From Ancylobacter lacus (GTDB lineage: Bacteria; Pseudomonadota; Alphaproteobacteria; Rhizobiales; Xanthobacteraceae): a DNA stretch of 64,000 nucleotides. The position numbers and the translations under genes are program-made. The stretch is taken from contig NZ_JAHBGE010000011.1 in assembly GCF_018390635.1 (NCBI RefSeq), positions 1-64,000 on the forward strand, written 5' to 3'. The notes beneath the pieces were generated by a model. It was not told the DNA's origin, did not search any database, and worked only from the letters and a program-made list of their open reading frames with translations. This document shows positions 17,152 to 25,977 of this stretch, in pieces (position 1 is the first letter of the stretch; every line of letters starts with the position of its first letter).

Positions 17152-17940
17152 CTAGCGGATGCCCTTGGAGACCGTGGCGGCCATTTCGTCGGCGGCCTGG
17201 ATCACCTTGGAGTTCATCTCATAGGCGCGCTGCGCCGATATCAGCTCGGTGATTTCCTTCACCGGGTCGACGTTGGAATTCTCGAGATAGCCCTGGTGGA
17301 TCTTGCCGAAACCTTCCGCCGCCGCGACACCCGTGATGGGCTGCCCCGACGCCGAGGTCTCGCGGTAGAGGTTGTTGCCGACCGGCTCGAGGCCGGCGTC
17401 ATTGGCGAAATTCGACAGGCTGAGCTGGCCGAGCTGCTGCGGCAACGCCTGACCGGCGGTCTTGGCGTAGATCTCGCCGGATTCGTTGATGACGATCTCC
17501 ACCGTGTTGGTGGGAAAGGTGATCGCCGGCTCCACCACATAGCCGTCATTGGTCACGAGCTGGCCGTCCGGTCCCTTGTTGAAGGAACCCGCCCGGGTAT
17601 AGAGCGTCTCGCCGGTCGGCCCGGTGATGCGGAACCAGCCGCGCCCGTTGACGGCGATGTCCAGCGGATTGCCGGTCTGTGCCAGCGGCCCCTGGATGTG
17701 CAGGTTGCGCACGCCCACGGTGCGCACGCCGAGGCCGATCAGCGCGCCATCCGGGATGGGAAGGCCGCCGTCGACATTCGGCACGCCCTGGGCGCGCTCG
17801 GCCTGATAGAGCAGGTCGGAGAACTCGGCGCGGGCGCGCTTGAAGCCCGTGGTGTTGATGTTCGCGATGTTGTTCGCGATCACTTCCACATTGGTCTGCT
17901 GAGCGCTCATGCCCGTGGCGGCGATGGCCAGTGCCTTCAT
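17152..17940 (-). CDS. flgG: flagellar distal rod protein FlgG
   Basis: Axial protein of 262 residues with N-terminal motif [20 protein letters not shown], central [13 protein letters not shown] and the C-terminal heptad block [19 protein letters not shown] shared by rod and hook proteins. Its length matches FlgG and is longer than FlgF (240) in this window. The 167-base gap to fliE upstream shows no gene. Confidence 0.96.
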   Translation of the reverse strand: MKALAIAATGMSAQQTNVEVIANNIANINTTGFKRARAEFSDLLYQAERAQGVPNVDGGLPIPDGALIGLGVRTVGVRNLHIQGPLAQTGNPLDIAVNGRGWFRITGPTGETLYTRAGSFNKGPDGQLVTNDGYVVEPAITFPTNTVEIVINESGEIYAKTAGQALPQQLGQLSLSNFANDAGLEPVGNNLYRETSASGQPITGVAAAEGFGKIHQGYLENSNVDPVKEITELISAQRAYEMNSKVIQAADEMAATVSKGIR

Positions 17941-18107
17941 GTCGATGTTCCTGGGGCGTAAGTGAGCGGAACGAATTGCGGCCCGCGTGAAGAAAGCGCG
18001 TCGCGTCGATGTGCCGGGCGTTCGCGCCAGCCGGCAGCCCGGCAGGCGTGGGCCCGCAGGCGATCGGCTCCGCGTGCGTCAATCCGGTCGGCGGATCGGC
18101 GGCACGC

Positions 18108-18404
18108 TCAGATCTGCATCCGCGAGATTTCCTGATAGGCGGCGACCACCTTGTCGCGCACCGCCAGGGCGGTCTGCAGCGTCTGCTCGGCGGACAGGAT
18201 GGCTTCCACCACATGCTGCACCGAGGCCTTGCCCTCGATGCCGGTGATGGCGGTCGCTTCCGCCCCCTTGATCGCGTTGACGGCCTGACCGGAGACATCG
18301 GCCAGCACGTCGGAAAACTGTGTGCCGGCGACCGGCGTGGCGGCAGGCCCCGCCGGCGGTGAGGCGTTGCGCAGGGTGCCGACGGCGTTGAGTGCGTCGA
18401 TCAT
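18108..18404 (-). CDS. fliE: flagellar hook-basal body junction protein FliE
   Basis: Small protein of 98 residues linking the MS ring to the rod. The C-terminal half matches FliE: VEAILSAEQTLQTALAVRDKVVAAYQEI. It starts one base inside the flgC stop and closes the flgB-flgC-fliE set. Confidence 0.93.
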   Translation of the reverse strand: MIDALNAVGTLRNASPPAGPAATPVAGTQFSDVLADVSGQAVNAIKGAEATAITGIEGKASVQHVVEAILSAEQTLQTALAVRDKVVAAYQEISRMQI

Positions 18405-18826
18405 TAGCCGGCCCTCAGAAGATCGATGGTTTGGGAGATCATGGAACGCGCCTGCTTGATCATCTGCAGGTTCGCGGAATAGGAGCGGCCGGCCTCGCGC
18501 ATGTCGGCCATTTCGAGCATGACGTTGACGTTCGGCATCTTGACGTTGCCGTCGGCGTCGGCGGCGGGGTTACCGGGGTCATGCTCGATGGCGAACGGCG
18601 TCTGCTGGTCGGTGCCGAGCGACGTCACCGCCACGGCGGTGGCGCCCATCGCGCGATCGAAGTTGGCGCCGAACTCGACCGTCTTGCGCACGTAAGGATC
18701 GGCACCCGGCGCGGAGCCGGTGGAGCGGGCGTTGGCGATGTTCTCCGCCACCACCCGCATCCGGGTGGACTGGGCGACGAGGCCGCTGCCGGCAATCTGC
18801 GTTATGGACTTCAGCGGATCGATCAT
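18404..18826 (-). CDS. flgC: flagellar proximal rod protein FlgC
   Basis: Rod protein of 140 residues with [17 protein letters not shown] near the N-terminus, the [17 protein letters not shown] block, and a C-terminal amphipathic helix with [20 protein letters not shown]. It overlaps both flgB and fliE by a single base. Confidence 0.95.
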   Translation of the reverse strand: MIDPLKSITQIAGSGLVAQSTRMRVVAENIANARSTGSAPGADPYVRKTVEFGANFDRAMGATAVAVTSLGTDQQTPFAIEHDPGNPAADADGNVKMPNVNVMLEMADMREAGRSYSANLQMIKQARSMISQTIDLLRAG

Positions 18827-19209
18827 CAGGCGGTCCTCACGCTGGCGAGCACCATCCGGTGGAAGGCGCGCACGATGCTCGTGTTCAGATTGAAGGTGCG
18901 GGCGACCTCGTCGGCCTTGAACATCTCCTGGTCGAGGCTCACCGAGTTGCCGGATTCCGTCACCTGGGCATCCCGCAGCTCCGAGACCCGGAAGTCGCTG
19001 CCTTCCAGCGCCGCCATGTCGATATGGCCGGGGCTGGTGCGGACGGTGGCGAGATGCGTGCGGTCGAGCACGGTCGAAAACGGCTCGACATCCCGCGCGA
19101 GATAGCCTGGCGTATTGGCATTGGCGACGTTCGCGGCGATCGTCGCCTGGCGCACGGAGGCCCAGCCGGCCTGGCGCGAAGCGAGATCAAACAGGAATAT
19201 CTTGTCCAA
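18826..19209 (-). CDS. flgB: flagellar proximal rod protein FlgB, probable TTG start
   Basis: Rod protein of 127 residues with [17 protein letters not shown] and [16 protein letters not shown] and a C-terminal helix. No ATG is available. The frame can begin at GTG 19239, but TTG at 19209 has GAGGGAGA six bases upstream and gives the N-terminus [11 protein letters not shown], matching the usual FlgB start, so it is preferred. First gene of the flgB-flgC-fliE-flgG-flgA-flgI-motE-flgH series. A shared flagellar motif lies 40 bases upstream. Confidence 0.92.
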   Translation of the reverse strand: MDKIFLFDLASRQAGWASVRQATIAANVANANTPGYLARDVEPFSTVLDRTHLATVRTSPGHIDMAALEGSDFRVSELRDAQVTESGNSVSLDQEMFKADEVARTFNLNTSIVRAFHRMVLASVRTA

Positions 19210-19248
19210 GCTGGTCTCCCTCGTCTGATGGGGCGACACTAGGCGCAG

Positions 19249-19259
19249 AACCTTGCACG
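19249..19259 (-). promoter_or_regulatory. flagellar promoter motif CGWGCAAGCTT, site E
   Basis: The minus strand reads CGTGCAAGGTT, one mismatch to the consensus, followed by CTGCGCC as at the other sites. It lies 40 bases upstream of the flgB TTG start in the 84-base gap before the rod operon. Confidence 0.4.
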
Positions 19260-19293
19260 AAGCTGGCGGGCGGGCGGCGAGGCCGAAAGGGCC

Positions 19294-19752
19294 TCAGTTG
19301 CTGGCAATCCGCGCCGAGGCCAGCGCCGCTCCGAAGCGGCGCAGGTTGTCGTCGGGCGTTCCCGGCCCGGCGGGAAACGCGATCCGGTCGATATGGACCC
19401 CGATGGCGGTGTCGCCGAACTCGACGCGGAAAGCGGCCTCGATCGCCTCTTCCCGGAAGTGCATGTCGATGCTGACATTGGGGGGAAAGCCCCACTCCGT
19501 CTCCATCGTCGCATGGCGGGCGTAGCGCACCCGGCCCGGCTTCATGAACAGTTCCGCCGAGGAGGCGACGAGGTCCTCGATGTTCGCGTCCTGGCTGCGG
19601 CTGATATAGGCCATCACCACGCCGGCATTGGTCAGGCAGAGTTCCGCCAGGAAGCCGCGGAGCGTTTCCGCCAGCATCTGCTCGAAGGGCAGAAGGGCGA
19701 GCTCCGGCAGGGATTGTCTCTCGAGGTGATGGGCACCGTCACCTTTGCGCAT
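19294..19752 (-). CDS. unknown protein between flhB and flgB
   Basis: Protein of 152 residues, not recognised. It has no signal peptide or membrane helix. The first 60 residues are helical (LPELALLPFEQMLAETLRGF), followed by a mixed part with MHFREEAIEAAFRVEFG. ATG at 19752 is taken because it overlaps the flhB stop by 14 bases; longer frames would run deep into flhB. Codon use is like its neighbours, and its place inside the flagellar block suggests a cytoplasmic role in assembly or export, but nothing shows the activity. Confidence 0.7.
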   Translation of the reverse strand: MRKGDGAHHLERQSLPELALLPFEQMLAETLRGFLAELCLTNAGVVMAYISRSQDANIEDLVASSAELFMKPGRVRYARHATMETEWGFPPNVSIDMHFREEAIEAAFRVEFGDTAIGVHIDRIAFPAGPGTPDDNLRRFGAALASARIASN

Positions 19753-20815
19753 GTCCGCCTCGCGAATAGATGAAGTGCAATATCTTCGCGACCGGCCTGT
19801 AGAATTCCGGCGGAATCCACTGGTCGACCTGGACCGCTTCATACATGGCGCGCGCGAGGGCACGATCCTCCACCACGGGGACGCCGTTGCTCTCGGCGAT
19901 CTCGCGGATCTTCAGCGCCACCAGATCGACGCCCTTGGCCACGATCAGCGGCGCCCCACCCTTCTGGCGGTCGTACTGGATGGCGATGGCGTAGTGGGTG
20001 GGGTTGGCGATCACCACCGACGCCTTGGGCACCGCGTTCATCATGCGTCGCCGGGCGCGCTCCATGGCGAGGGAGCGCATCCGCGCCTTGACCATCGGGT
20101 CGCCTTCCATCTGCTTGAACTCCTCCTTGACCTCCTGCTTGGTCATGCGCAGCTCGGCGCGCCAGTGCAGGCGGGACCAGACCAGATCGAGGCAGACCAG
20201 CACGATGGTGCCGACGCACACCGCCGACACCAGCCGCACCGCCAGCTGGAGGAGGATCGCCGGCAGCAGCACGGGGTCGGCCGAAAGCGCCGACACCACC
20301 TCCCCGCGGGCCGAATACAGCAGGATGCTGCAGACCAGGCCGATGGCGCCGAACTTGAAGAGCGACTTGAGGAAGTCGACATGGCCCTGCTTTCCGAAGA
20401 TGCGGGACCAGCCGGCGGCGGGCGAGATGCGCGAGGCCTGCGGGCGGATGCGCTCGCCCACGATGCTGGGGGCGTTCTGGACCAGCGACGCGACGAGGCC
20501 GGCCGCCCCCAGCACCAGCACCACCGGGAGCAGGAACCGGGCGGCGGCGCCGAGCAGCATCCAGAACAGCGCGACGGCATCCTCGCCGGTGGACAGCGGG
20601 AAGCCGGCGGGATCGTCCAGCAGACGGGAGAGCCCGTCCGCCAGCATCCCCGCCTGGGGCTGCATGAAGAACGACAGGCTGGCAAGAATGCCGAGAAGCG
20701 AGGCGAACAGCGTCGCCTCGCGCGAGAAGGGAACATTACCCTTCTCCACGGCGTCGGCGATCTTCTTCTCGCTCGCTTCCTCGGTCTTGCTCTCCTTGTC
20801 GGTATCACCGGACAT
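19739..20815 (-). CDS. flhB: flagellar export switch protein FlhB
   Basis: Inner-membrane protein of 358 residues with four helices in the first 215 residues and a cytoplasmic domain. That domain contains the self-cleaving NPTH motif (VIANPTHYAIAI, near residue 270), where cleavage switches export from hook to filament proteins. The N-terminal KTEEASEKKIADAVEKGNVPFSRE is typical. It lies 8 bases past fliG. Confidence 0.97.
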   Translation of the reverse strand: MSGDTDKESKTEEASEKKIADAVEKGNVPFSREATLFASLLGILASLSFFMQPQAGMLADGLSRLLDDPAGFPLSTGEDAVALFWMLLGAAARFLLPVVLVLGAAGLVASLVQNAPSIVGERIRPQASRISPAAGWSRIFGKQGHVDFLKSLFKFGAIGLVCSILLYSARGEVVSALSADPVLLPAILLQLAVRLVSAVCVGTIVLVCLDLVWSRLHWRAELRMTKQEVKEEFKQMEGDPMVKARMRSLAMERARRRMMNAVPKASVVIANPTHYAIAIQYDRQKGGAPLIVAKGVDLVALKIREIAESNGVPVVEDRALARAMYEAVQVDQWIPPEFYRPVAKILHFIYSRGGHAQR

Positions 20816-20823
20816 GAGGTGCC

Positions 20824-21849
20824 CTAGCGCACATAGGCATCGTCTTCGTTGCCCGAGTTCAGTTCGATTTCGCCGCGGCCCGCCATTTCAAGGGCGAGAT
20901 CGGTGATGAGACGGCGCGCCTCGGCAACATCGCGCTGCGAGGATGGCTCGCTGCCCAGCAGTTCCTGCTCGACCATGCGCCGCACGCGCGAACCCAGCGA
21001 CTGCAGGATGATCTCGCGGAACTCGGGGTCGGTCCCCTTCAGCGCCAGCACGGTGCGGTCGTTCGGCACCTGATCGAACAGCGAGGTCCGGGCGCGGGGC
21101 GCCAGCGTGATGATGTCGTCGAAGGTGAACAGCAGGCCCTTCAGGATCTCGGCCGACTTCGGACGGCTGCCGGCGAGGCTGCTGAGCACGTTCTCCATGT
21201 CGTCGCGCTCCATCTTGTTGATGATGTCGGCGATGCGGGCATGGGTGTCGGCGCCGGCGTTGCGCGCCAGGTTCATCATGAAGTCTTCGTGGATGGTGTC
21301 CTCAATGATCCGCATCGTCTCGTCGACGATCGGCTTGAAGGCCAGCATCCGCCGCATCACCCCGTTGCGCATGTCCTCGGGCAGGTGGCTCATCACCTTG
21401 GCGGCGCAGGAGGGCTTCACCTTGGACAGGATCAGCGCCGCGATCTGCGGGTGCTCCTTCAGGATGTAGGTGGCGATGGTGTTTTCGGCGACGCCGGAGA
21501 TCCGATCCCAGATCGAGTGATGCGCCTGACCCAGCACATCGTTCATGATCTCGACGACCTTCTCCGGCGGCAGCACCCCGCTGAGCATCCGCTCCACATC
21601 CGCCGTGCTGCCGACCAGATGGGCGCCGGCGGCGAACTGGGTGGCGAACTCCTCCACCGCCAGTTCGACCTGCGGGGTCGAGACCGGCCGCAGCTCCGCG
21701 ATGGCGCGGGTGACTGTCTTGATCTCCTCCGGGTCGAAATGCTTCATGAGCCGGCTCGCCATGGGCTTGCCCATGGCCATCAGCAGCGCGGCCACGCGGT
21801 CCGCACCCTGGAGCGGGCGGGAGACGATCCTCTGGGGGGCGGCGGCCAT
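20824..21849 (-). CDS. fliG: flagellar motor switch protein FliG
   Basis: C-ring protein of 341 residues that contacts FliF and MotA. An N-terminal FliF-binding domain (VAALLMAMGKPMASRLMKHF) is followed by a middle domain (HPQIAALILSKVKPSCAAKVMSHLP, including the EHPQ motif) and a C-terminal torque domain with charged helix DQVPNDRTVLALKGTDPEFREIIL. ATG at 21849 begins 10 bases past the fliN stop; the longer frame overlaps fliN and is rejected. Confidence 0.96.
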   Translation of the reverse strand: MAAAPQRIVSRPLQGADRVAALLMAMGKPMASRLMKHFDPEEIKTVTRAIAELRPVSTPQVELAVEEFATQFAAGAHLVGSTADVERMLSGVLPPEKVVEIMNDVLGQAHHSIWDRISGVAENTIATYILKEHPQIAALILSKVKPSCAAKVMSHLPEDMRNGVMRRMLAFKPIVDETMRIIEDTIHEDFMMNLARNAGADTHARIADIINKMERDDMENVLSSLAGSRPKSAEILKGLLFTFDDIITLAPRARTSLFDQVPNDRTVLALKGTDPEFREIILQSLGSRVRRMVEQELLGSEPSSQRDVAEARRLITDLALEMAGRGEIELNSGNEDDAYVR

Positions 21850-21859
21850 GGGCGCAGCC

Positions 21860-22213
21860 TCAGCGCGGAACTTCGCCGCCGGCCGCACCCACGATCTCGG
21901 TGAGCGATACGCCGAAGCGGGAGCTGTCCTCATCCACCACGACGACCTCGCCGCGCGCGATGATGCGACCATTGACGACGACGTCGACCGGCTCGCCGAC
22001 GCGATGGTCGAGCGGGACGATGGCGCCGCGGCCGAGCTTCATGAGCTGGGCGACCGGCAGATTGGCCGAGCCGAGCACGACCTGCAGCGTCACCGGCACG
22101 CGCAGCAGCGATTCGAGGCCGCGCCCGGAGCCGAAATTCTCTTCCAGCGTGCCGGCACGCGGCGTTTCGGCGGAAGCGGCGATGCCGTCGGGGGAAAAGG
22201 TTGAGGTGTTCAC
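21860..22213 (-). CDS. fliN: flagellar motor switch protein FliN
   Basis: C-ring protein of 117 residues: a short variable N-terminus and a SpoA domain with RVPVTLQVVLGSANLPVAQ, GRGAIVPLDHRVGEPVDV and VNGRIIARGEVVVVDE. The start is GTG at 22213, which overlaps the preceding stop as GTGA and has GGAG eight bases upstream. Confidence 0.95.
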   Translation of the reverse strand: MNTSTFSPDGIAASAETPRAGTLEENFGSGRGLESLLRVPVTLQVVLGSANLPVAQLMKLGRGAIVPLDHRVGEPVDVVVNGRIIARGEVVVVDEDSSRFGVSLTEIVGAAGGEVPR

Positions 22214-22524
22214 GGCTCGAACTCCAGATTCGTGCGCGGACGCGGCGGACGGGAGGCGCCGAAGCGCTGGTCCATCTCGCCAATGATGTGCTCGGCGGCC
22301 TCGATGCGGTCGCACAGGGCGAGCAGCAGTTCCTGGCTGTCGCGGTTGAGCAGCGAGACGGCCTGATGGGCGCTGGACAGCGCGTCAGCGCTCTCGCGCA
22401 GCGCGACCCGATAGTCGCGCTGGCACGCCGTCAGCGTGTCGAGCTTGAGGTACATGATGATCACGCAGGCGCTCGTCACCACGAGGGAGACGAACAGCAC
22501 GGCGTCAGCGGGGGAGAATATCAT
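22210..22524 (-). CDS. unknown small membrane/coiled-coil protein between fliM and fliN
   Basis: Protein of 104 residues. One N-terminal membrane helix (about 5-26, in AVLFVSLVVTSACVIIMYL) is followed by a cytoplasmic or periplasmic helical segment (about 35-90) rich in Leu, Ala and charged residues, then a Pro/Arg tail. ATG at 22524 has GGAG eight bases upstream. The gene overlaps fliM by 20 bases and fliN by 4, so it is translated as part of the switch set. No family is recognised, and it is not a known C-ring component. Confidence 0.75.
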   Translation of the reverse strand: MIFSPADAVLFVSLVVTSACVIIMYLKLDTLTACQRDYRVALRESADALSSAHQAVSLLNRDSQELLLALCDRIEAAEHIIGEMDQRFGASRPPRPRTNLEFEP

Positions 22525-23440
22525 CGAGGAACTCCTGATCGAGATCGACCGCATCTTCGATACGCAAGACATAAGCGCCCTCGGCTTGCCCGAGGCTGCA
22601 CCAGAACAGGGGCTGGTCGGGGCTCCCCAGCTTCACCTTGCTGCGCGGGGTCGCCTGCAGGGCCAGAACCTGGCCCACCTTCAGCGCCGCCACGTCGCCG
22701 AGCGCGATCTCACGCTCCTCGAGCACCGCCCGCAGGCGGACCTCGGTGCGCTGGACCTCGCCGCGGATGTGCTTGGTCCACACCGGGTCGCGCGGGGACG
22801 ATTCGCCGGCCGCCGTGCTGGCCAGCTGCTGGCGCATCGGGGTGAGCGCGCCCTGCGGGATGAGCACGAACATCTCGCCGCCGCGGTTGATCGCCTGGAG
22901 CAGGAACTTGGCGCAGACGCACTGGTTGCTCCGCCGGCCGATCACCGCGAAGTCCATGCGCGTCTCCTGGCGCTGGAACTTGAAGCTCGCTTTGCTGACC
23001 AGGGCGAAGCAGGCCTGCAGGGCCTTGGCGGCCTGTTCGAACAGCGCCTGGGCGATGCGGATCTCGATGTTCGAGAACGAACGCTCGTCCTCGACCGGCG
23101 CTTCGGAACCGTCGGCGCCGAACAGCACCTCCACCATGGTGAAGACGAAATCCCGGTCGAAGCCGACGATCACCTGGCTGTCCCATTCCGGTGAATGGAA
23201 CACGCCGGCAATGGCGTTGCCCTCGTAGCTGTCGAGCACGTCGCCCACCCGGGCGATCTCGACGGTGGAGAGGGAATAATAGGCCTGCGACGCGGCAAGG
23301 ACCCGGAGGCTGTCGGCGCAGTGCGTCGCGAGGCGGTCGAAGATCACATGCAGCATCGGCAGCTTGTCGAGCGACAGGCCGGCGGCATCGAGCAGAAGGT
23401 CGCGAATGTCGCGGGGAGCGGTGACGGCGGTGGCTTTCAT
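22505..23440 (-). CDS. fliM: flagellar motor switch protein FliM
   Basis: C-ring protein of 311 residues that binds CheY-P. The middle CheC-like domain includes IFDRLATHCADSLRVL and SNIEIRIAQALFEQAAKAL, and a C-terminal SpoA domain follows (about 220-300, RGEVQRTEVRLRAVLEEREI). The classic N-terminal CheY-binding peptide is not obvious, as in other rhizobial FliM proteins. ATG at 23440 is one base past the motA stop. Confidence 0.92.
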   Translation of the reverse strand: MKATAVTAPRDIRDLLLDAAGLSLDKLPMLHVIFDRLATHCADSLRVLAASQAYYSLSTVEIARVGDVLDSYEGNAIAGVFHSPEWDSQVIVGFDRDFVFTMVEVLFGADGSEAPVEDERSFSNIEIRIAQALFEQAAKALQACFALVSKASFKFQRQETRMDFAVIGRRSNQCVCAKFLLQAINRGGEMFVLIPQGALTPMRQQLASTAAGESSPRDPVWTKHIRGEVQRTEVRLRAVLEEREIALGDVAALKVGQVLALQATPRSKVKLGSPDQPLFWCSLGQAEGAYVLRIEDAVDLDQEFLDDILPR

Positions 23441-23441
23441 G

Positions 23442-24326
23442 TCACGCCGCCTGCTGCATGGCCGCGACAGACGGCACGTTGGAGATGGCCTCGCTCTCGA
23501 CCTCGTCGATGGTCGGGCGGTCGGCGCCGGAGATGGTCTTGCGGCCATGCTCCAGCGCGATCTGCGGCAGGGCCCCGTTCATGTAGGCGATGAGCGACTG
23601 CTTCACGATGATGAAGGGCTGCACCTGCTTCTCCCGCGTCATCTTGATCTTGGTGGCGAGCGGAGACAGCACCGCATACGACATGAAGATGCCGACGAAG
23701 GTGCCGATCAGCGCCGAGCCGATGTAGTGGCCGAGGATCTCGGGCGACTGGTCGATGGCGCCCATGGCCTTCACGATGCCGAGCACCGCCGCGCAGATGC
23801 CGAGCGCCGGCAGCGCTTCGGCCACCGTGCTGACCGCGCCGGCGGGCTTGGTCTTGTGCTTCTTCACCGTCGAGATTTCCTGCTCCATCAGCGCCTCGAT
23901 CTCGTGGGAGCGGGCATTGCCGATGACGATGAGGCGGGCGTAGTCGCAGATGTACTGCGTCAGCTCCTTGTCCTTCAGGATCGTCGGGAAGTGCTGGAAC
24001 AGGGTCGAGTTCTGCGGGTCGTCGATATGACCTTCGACCTCGTTGCGCGGCCGGGTGCGAAGTTCCCGCATCAGCGCATAGAGCAGGCCGAGCAGCGCGA
24101 GGAAGTCCTTGCGCTTGGGCGCCTTGTTGCCCACCGCCTGGACGATGCTCGCACCGGTGTCCTTGATGGTCGACAGCGGGTTGGCGATGATGAAGGTGCC
24201 GATCGCGATACCGCCGATGATGACGAACTCGAACGGCTGCCAGATCACCTCGATATGGCCGCCCATGGCCATGAAGCCTCCGAGAAGGGAGGCGATGCCT
24301 ACGATCAAACCAATTAAGACGCCCAT
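23442..24326 (-). CDS. motA: flagellar stator protein MotA
   Basis: Stator protein of 294 residues with four membrane helices (first pair about 1-50, second pair about 170-235). The cytoplasmic loop between them has charged residues and contacts FliG. Conserved blocks are PFEFVIIGGIAIGTFIIAN and PALGICAAVLGIVKAMG. It heads the minus-strand motA-fliM-fliN-fliG-flhB series and is divergent from the DUF1217 gene across a 155-base gap. Confidence 0.96.
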   Translation of the reverse strand: MGVLIGLIVGIASLLGGFMAMGGHIEVIWQPFEFVIIGGIAIGTFIIANPLSTIKDTGASIVQAVGNKAPKRKDFLALLGLLYALMRELRTRPRNEVEGHIDDPQNSTLFQHFPTILKDKELTQYICDYARLIVIGNARSHEIEALMEQEISTVKKHKTKPAGAVSTVAEALPALGICAAVLGIVKAMGAIDQSPEILGHYIGSALIGTFVGIFMSYAVLSPLATKIKMTREKQVQPFIIVKQSLIAYMNGALPQIALEHGRKTISGADRPTIDEVESEAISNVPSVAAMQQAA

Positions 24327-24429
24327 TCGAAGCCCTCCGCTGTCCCTGCCGGTCTAGGCGGGCAAGGTTGCGCGGAGCTTGAGTCCGCCCGGCGGGGCGG
24401 CGCCGAAGGGGAAATGGAAAGGCAGGTCC

Positions 24430-24440
24430 GAGCAAGCTTC
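24430..24440 (+). promoter_or_regulatory. flagellar promoter motif CGWGCAAGCTT, site D
   Basis: CGAGCAAGCTT, identical to site C, in the divergent gap between motA (104 bases) and the DUF1217 gene (42 bases from its ATG). It is followed by CGCCC as at the other sites. It could serve one or both operons. Confidence 0.5.
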
Positions 24441-24481
24441 GCCCGTCAGGTTCAGCCGGATGCTCCCGGGGGAACCGCCAA

Positions 24482-25249
24482 ATGGACACGACATTTGCGA
24501 GCTACCAGTCGCTGTCACGCGATCTCGCGCGCACGTTGAAGCTCAAGAGCGCCGAACCCAGCGTGGCGCTCGAAACCAAGTTCTACAAGGCCAACATCGG
24601 GCAGATCAAAAGCATCGATGACTTCCTGAAGAACACGCGCGTCTTCACCTACGCGATGAAGGCCTTCGGGCTGGAGGACATGGCCTTCGCCAAGGGCTAT
24701 ATGCGCAAGGTGCTGCAGGGCGGCGTCACGGATTCGTCCTCCTTCGCCAACCGCCTGAACGACGACCGTTTCGTCGCCTTCGCCAAGGCGTTCGATTTCA
24801 AGCAGTACGGCGCCCTGACGACGAGCCGGACCGAAGCCGTCACGCCGGTCGTGGACAAATATGTCCGCCAGTCCCTCGAGACCGACCTGGGAGCCGAGAA
24901 CCAGGGGCTGCGGCTCGCGCTCTATTTCAAGCGCGAGGCCCCGAACGTGAAATCCGCCTACGGGCTGCTCGGCGACGCGGCGCTGTGGAAGGTCGTGAAG
25001 ACGCTCTACGATTTTCCCGATGCCATGGCCAATGCCGACATCGCCAAGCAGGCCAGCGCCGTGAAGGCCCGGCTGAACGTGGCCGACCTCAAGGATCCGG
25101 TCAAACTCGATCGCCTCATCAGCCGCTTCACCGCGAAATGGGACGCCGCGAACGGCATCGCCGACAGCAGCGTCACCTCCCTGTTCGCCCGCAACAACAC
25201 CCGGCTGGATATCGGAATGACGCTGATTTCACTCAAGTACGGAGGCTGA
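24482..25249 (+). CDS. DUF1217 flagellar protein
   Basis: Protein of 255 residues matching the DUF1217 family found upstream of flgF in rhizobial flagellar clusters. Typical stretches are FLKNTRVFTYAMKAFGLEDM and AKGYMRKVLQGGV. It has no signal peptide or membrane helix. The function is not established; location suggests rod or hook assembly. It opens the plus-strand operon that continues with flgF and fliI. Confidence 0.85.
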   Translation: MDTTFASYQSLSRDLARTLKLKSAEPSVALETKFYKANIGQIKSIDDFLKNTRVFTYAMKAFGLEDMAFAKGYMRKVLQGGVTDSSSFANRLNDDRFVAFAKAFDFKQYGALTTSRTEAVTPVVDKYVRQSLETDLGAENQGLRLALYFKREAPNVKSAYGLLGDAALWKVVKTLYDFPDAMANADIAKQASAVKARLNVADLKDPVKLDRLISRFTAKWDAANGIADSSVTSLFARNNTRLDIGMTLISLKYGG

Positions 25250-25253
25250 TGTC

Positions 25254-25976
25254 GTGTCGTCAGGACTCTATGTCGCCCTTTCCGCGCAGATGGCGATGGA
25301 ACGGCGCTTGAACACCATCGCCAGCAATGTCGCCAACATGAACACGCCGGGATATCGCGCGGAGGAGATCAAGTTCTCGGCGCTGCTCTCGAAGGCCGGC
25401 AAGGCCGAGGTCGCCTACAGCAGTGCCAATGAGAGCTACACCTCGACCCGGGCGGGACAGGTGACCTACACCGGCAACCCGCTCGACGTCGCGCCGCAGG
25501 GCGACGCCTGGTTCGCCGTGCAGACGCCGGCCGGACGCGCCTATACGCGTGACGGCCGCCTCCAGATGTCGGCCACGGGCGAGCTGAAGACCGTCGACAA
25601 CTTCCCGATGCTCGATGCCGGCGGAACCATGCTGATGCTGGACCCCGCCGGCGGCGCCCCGACGATCGGTGCCGATGGCGCCATCACCCAGGGCGGCAAC
25701 ATCGTCGGTTCGATCGGGCTGTACCAGATTCCGGCCAGCGCGAAGCTGACCCGGAACGGCGCCTCGACGGTCATCCCCGACAAGCCCGCCCAGGCGGTGC
25801 AGGACTTCAGCGCGGTGGGCGTGCGCCAGGGCTACGTCGAAGGCTCGAATGTGGAGCCGATCCAGGAAATGAGCCGGCTGATCATGGTGCAGCGCGCCTT
25901 CGAGATGGCGGCCTCCGCCGTGCAGCTGAACGAGGACAGCACGTCCGAGGCCATCCGCTCGCTGGGACCCGCGTGA
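25254..25976 (+). CDS. flgF: flagellar proximal rod protein FlgF
   Basis: Rod protein of 240 residues, GTG start with GGAGG eight bases upstream. It carries IASNVANMNTPGYRAEEI near the N-terminus, NPLDVAPQGDAWFAVQT, and the C-terminal block MSRLIMVQRAFEMAASAVQL. It is shorter than FlgG, consistent with FlgF, and directly precedes fliI by one base. Confidence 0.94.
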   Translation: MSSGLYVALSAQMAMERRLNTIASNVANMNTPGYRAEEIKFSALLSKAGKAEVAYSSANESYTSTRAGQVTYTGNPLDVAPQGDAWFAVQTPAGRAYTRDGRLQMSATGELKTVDNFPMLDAGGTMLMLDPAGGAPTIGADGAITQGGNIVGSIGLYQIPASAKLTRNGASTVIPDKPAQAVQDFSAVGVRQGYVEGSNVEPIQEMSRLIMVQRAFEMAASAVQLNEDSTSEAIRSLGPA

Positions 25977-25977
25977 C

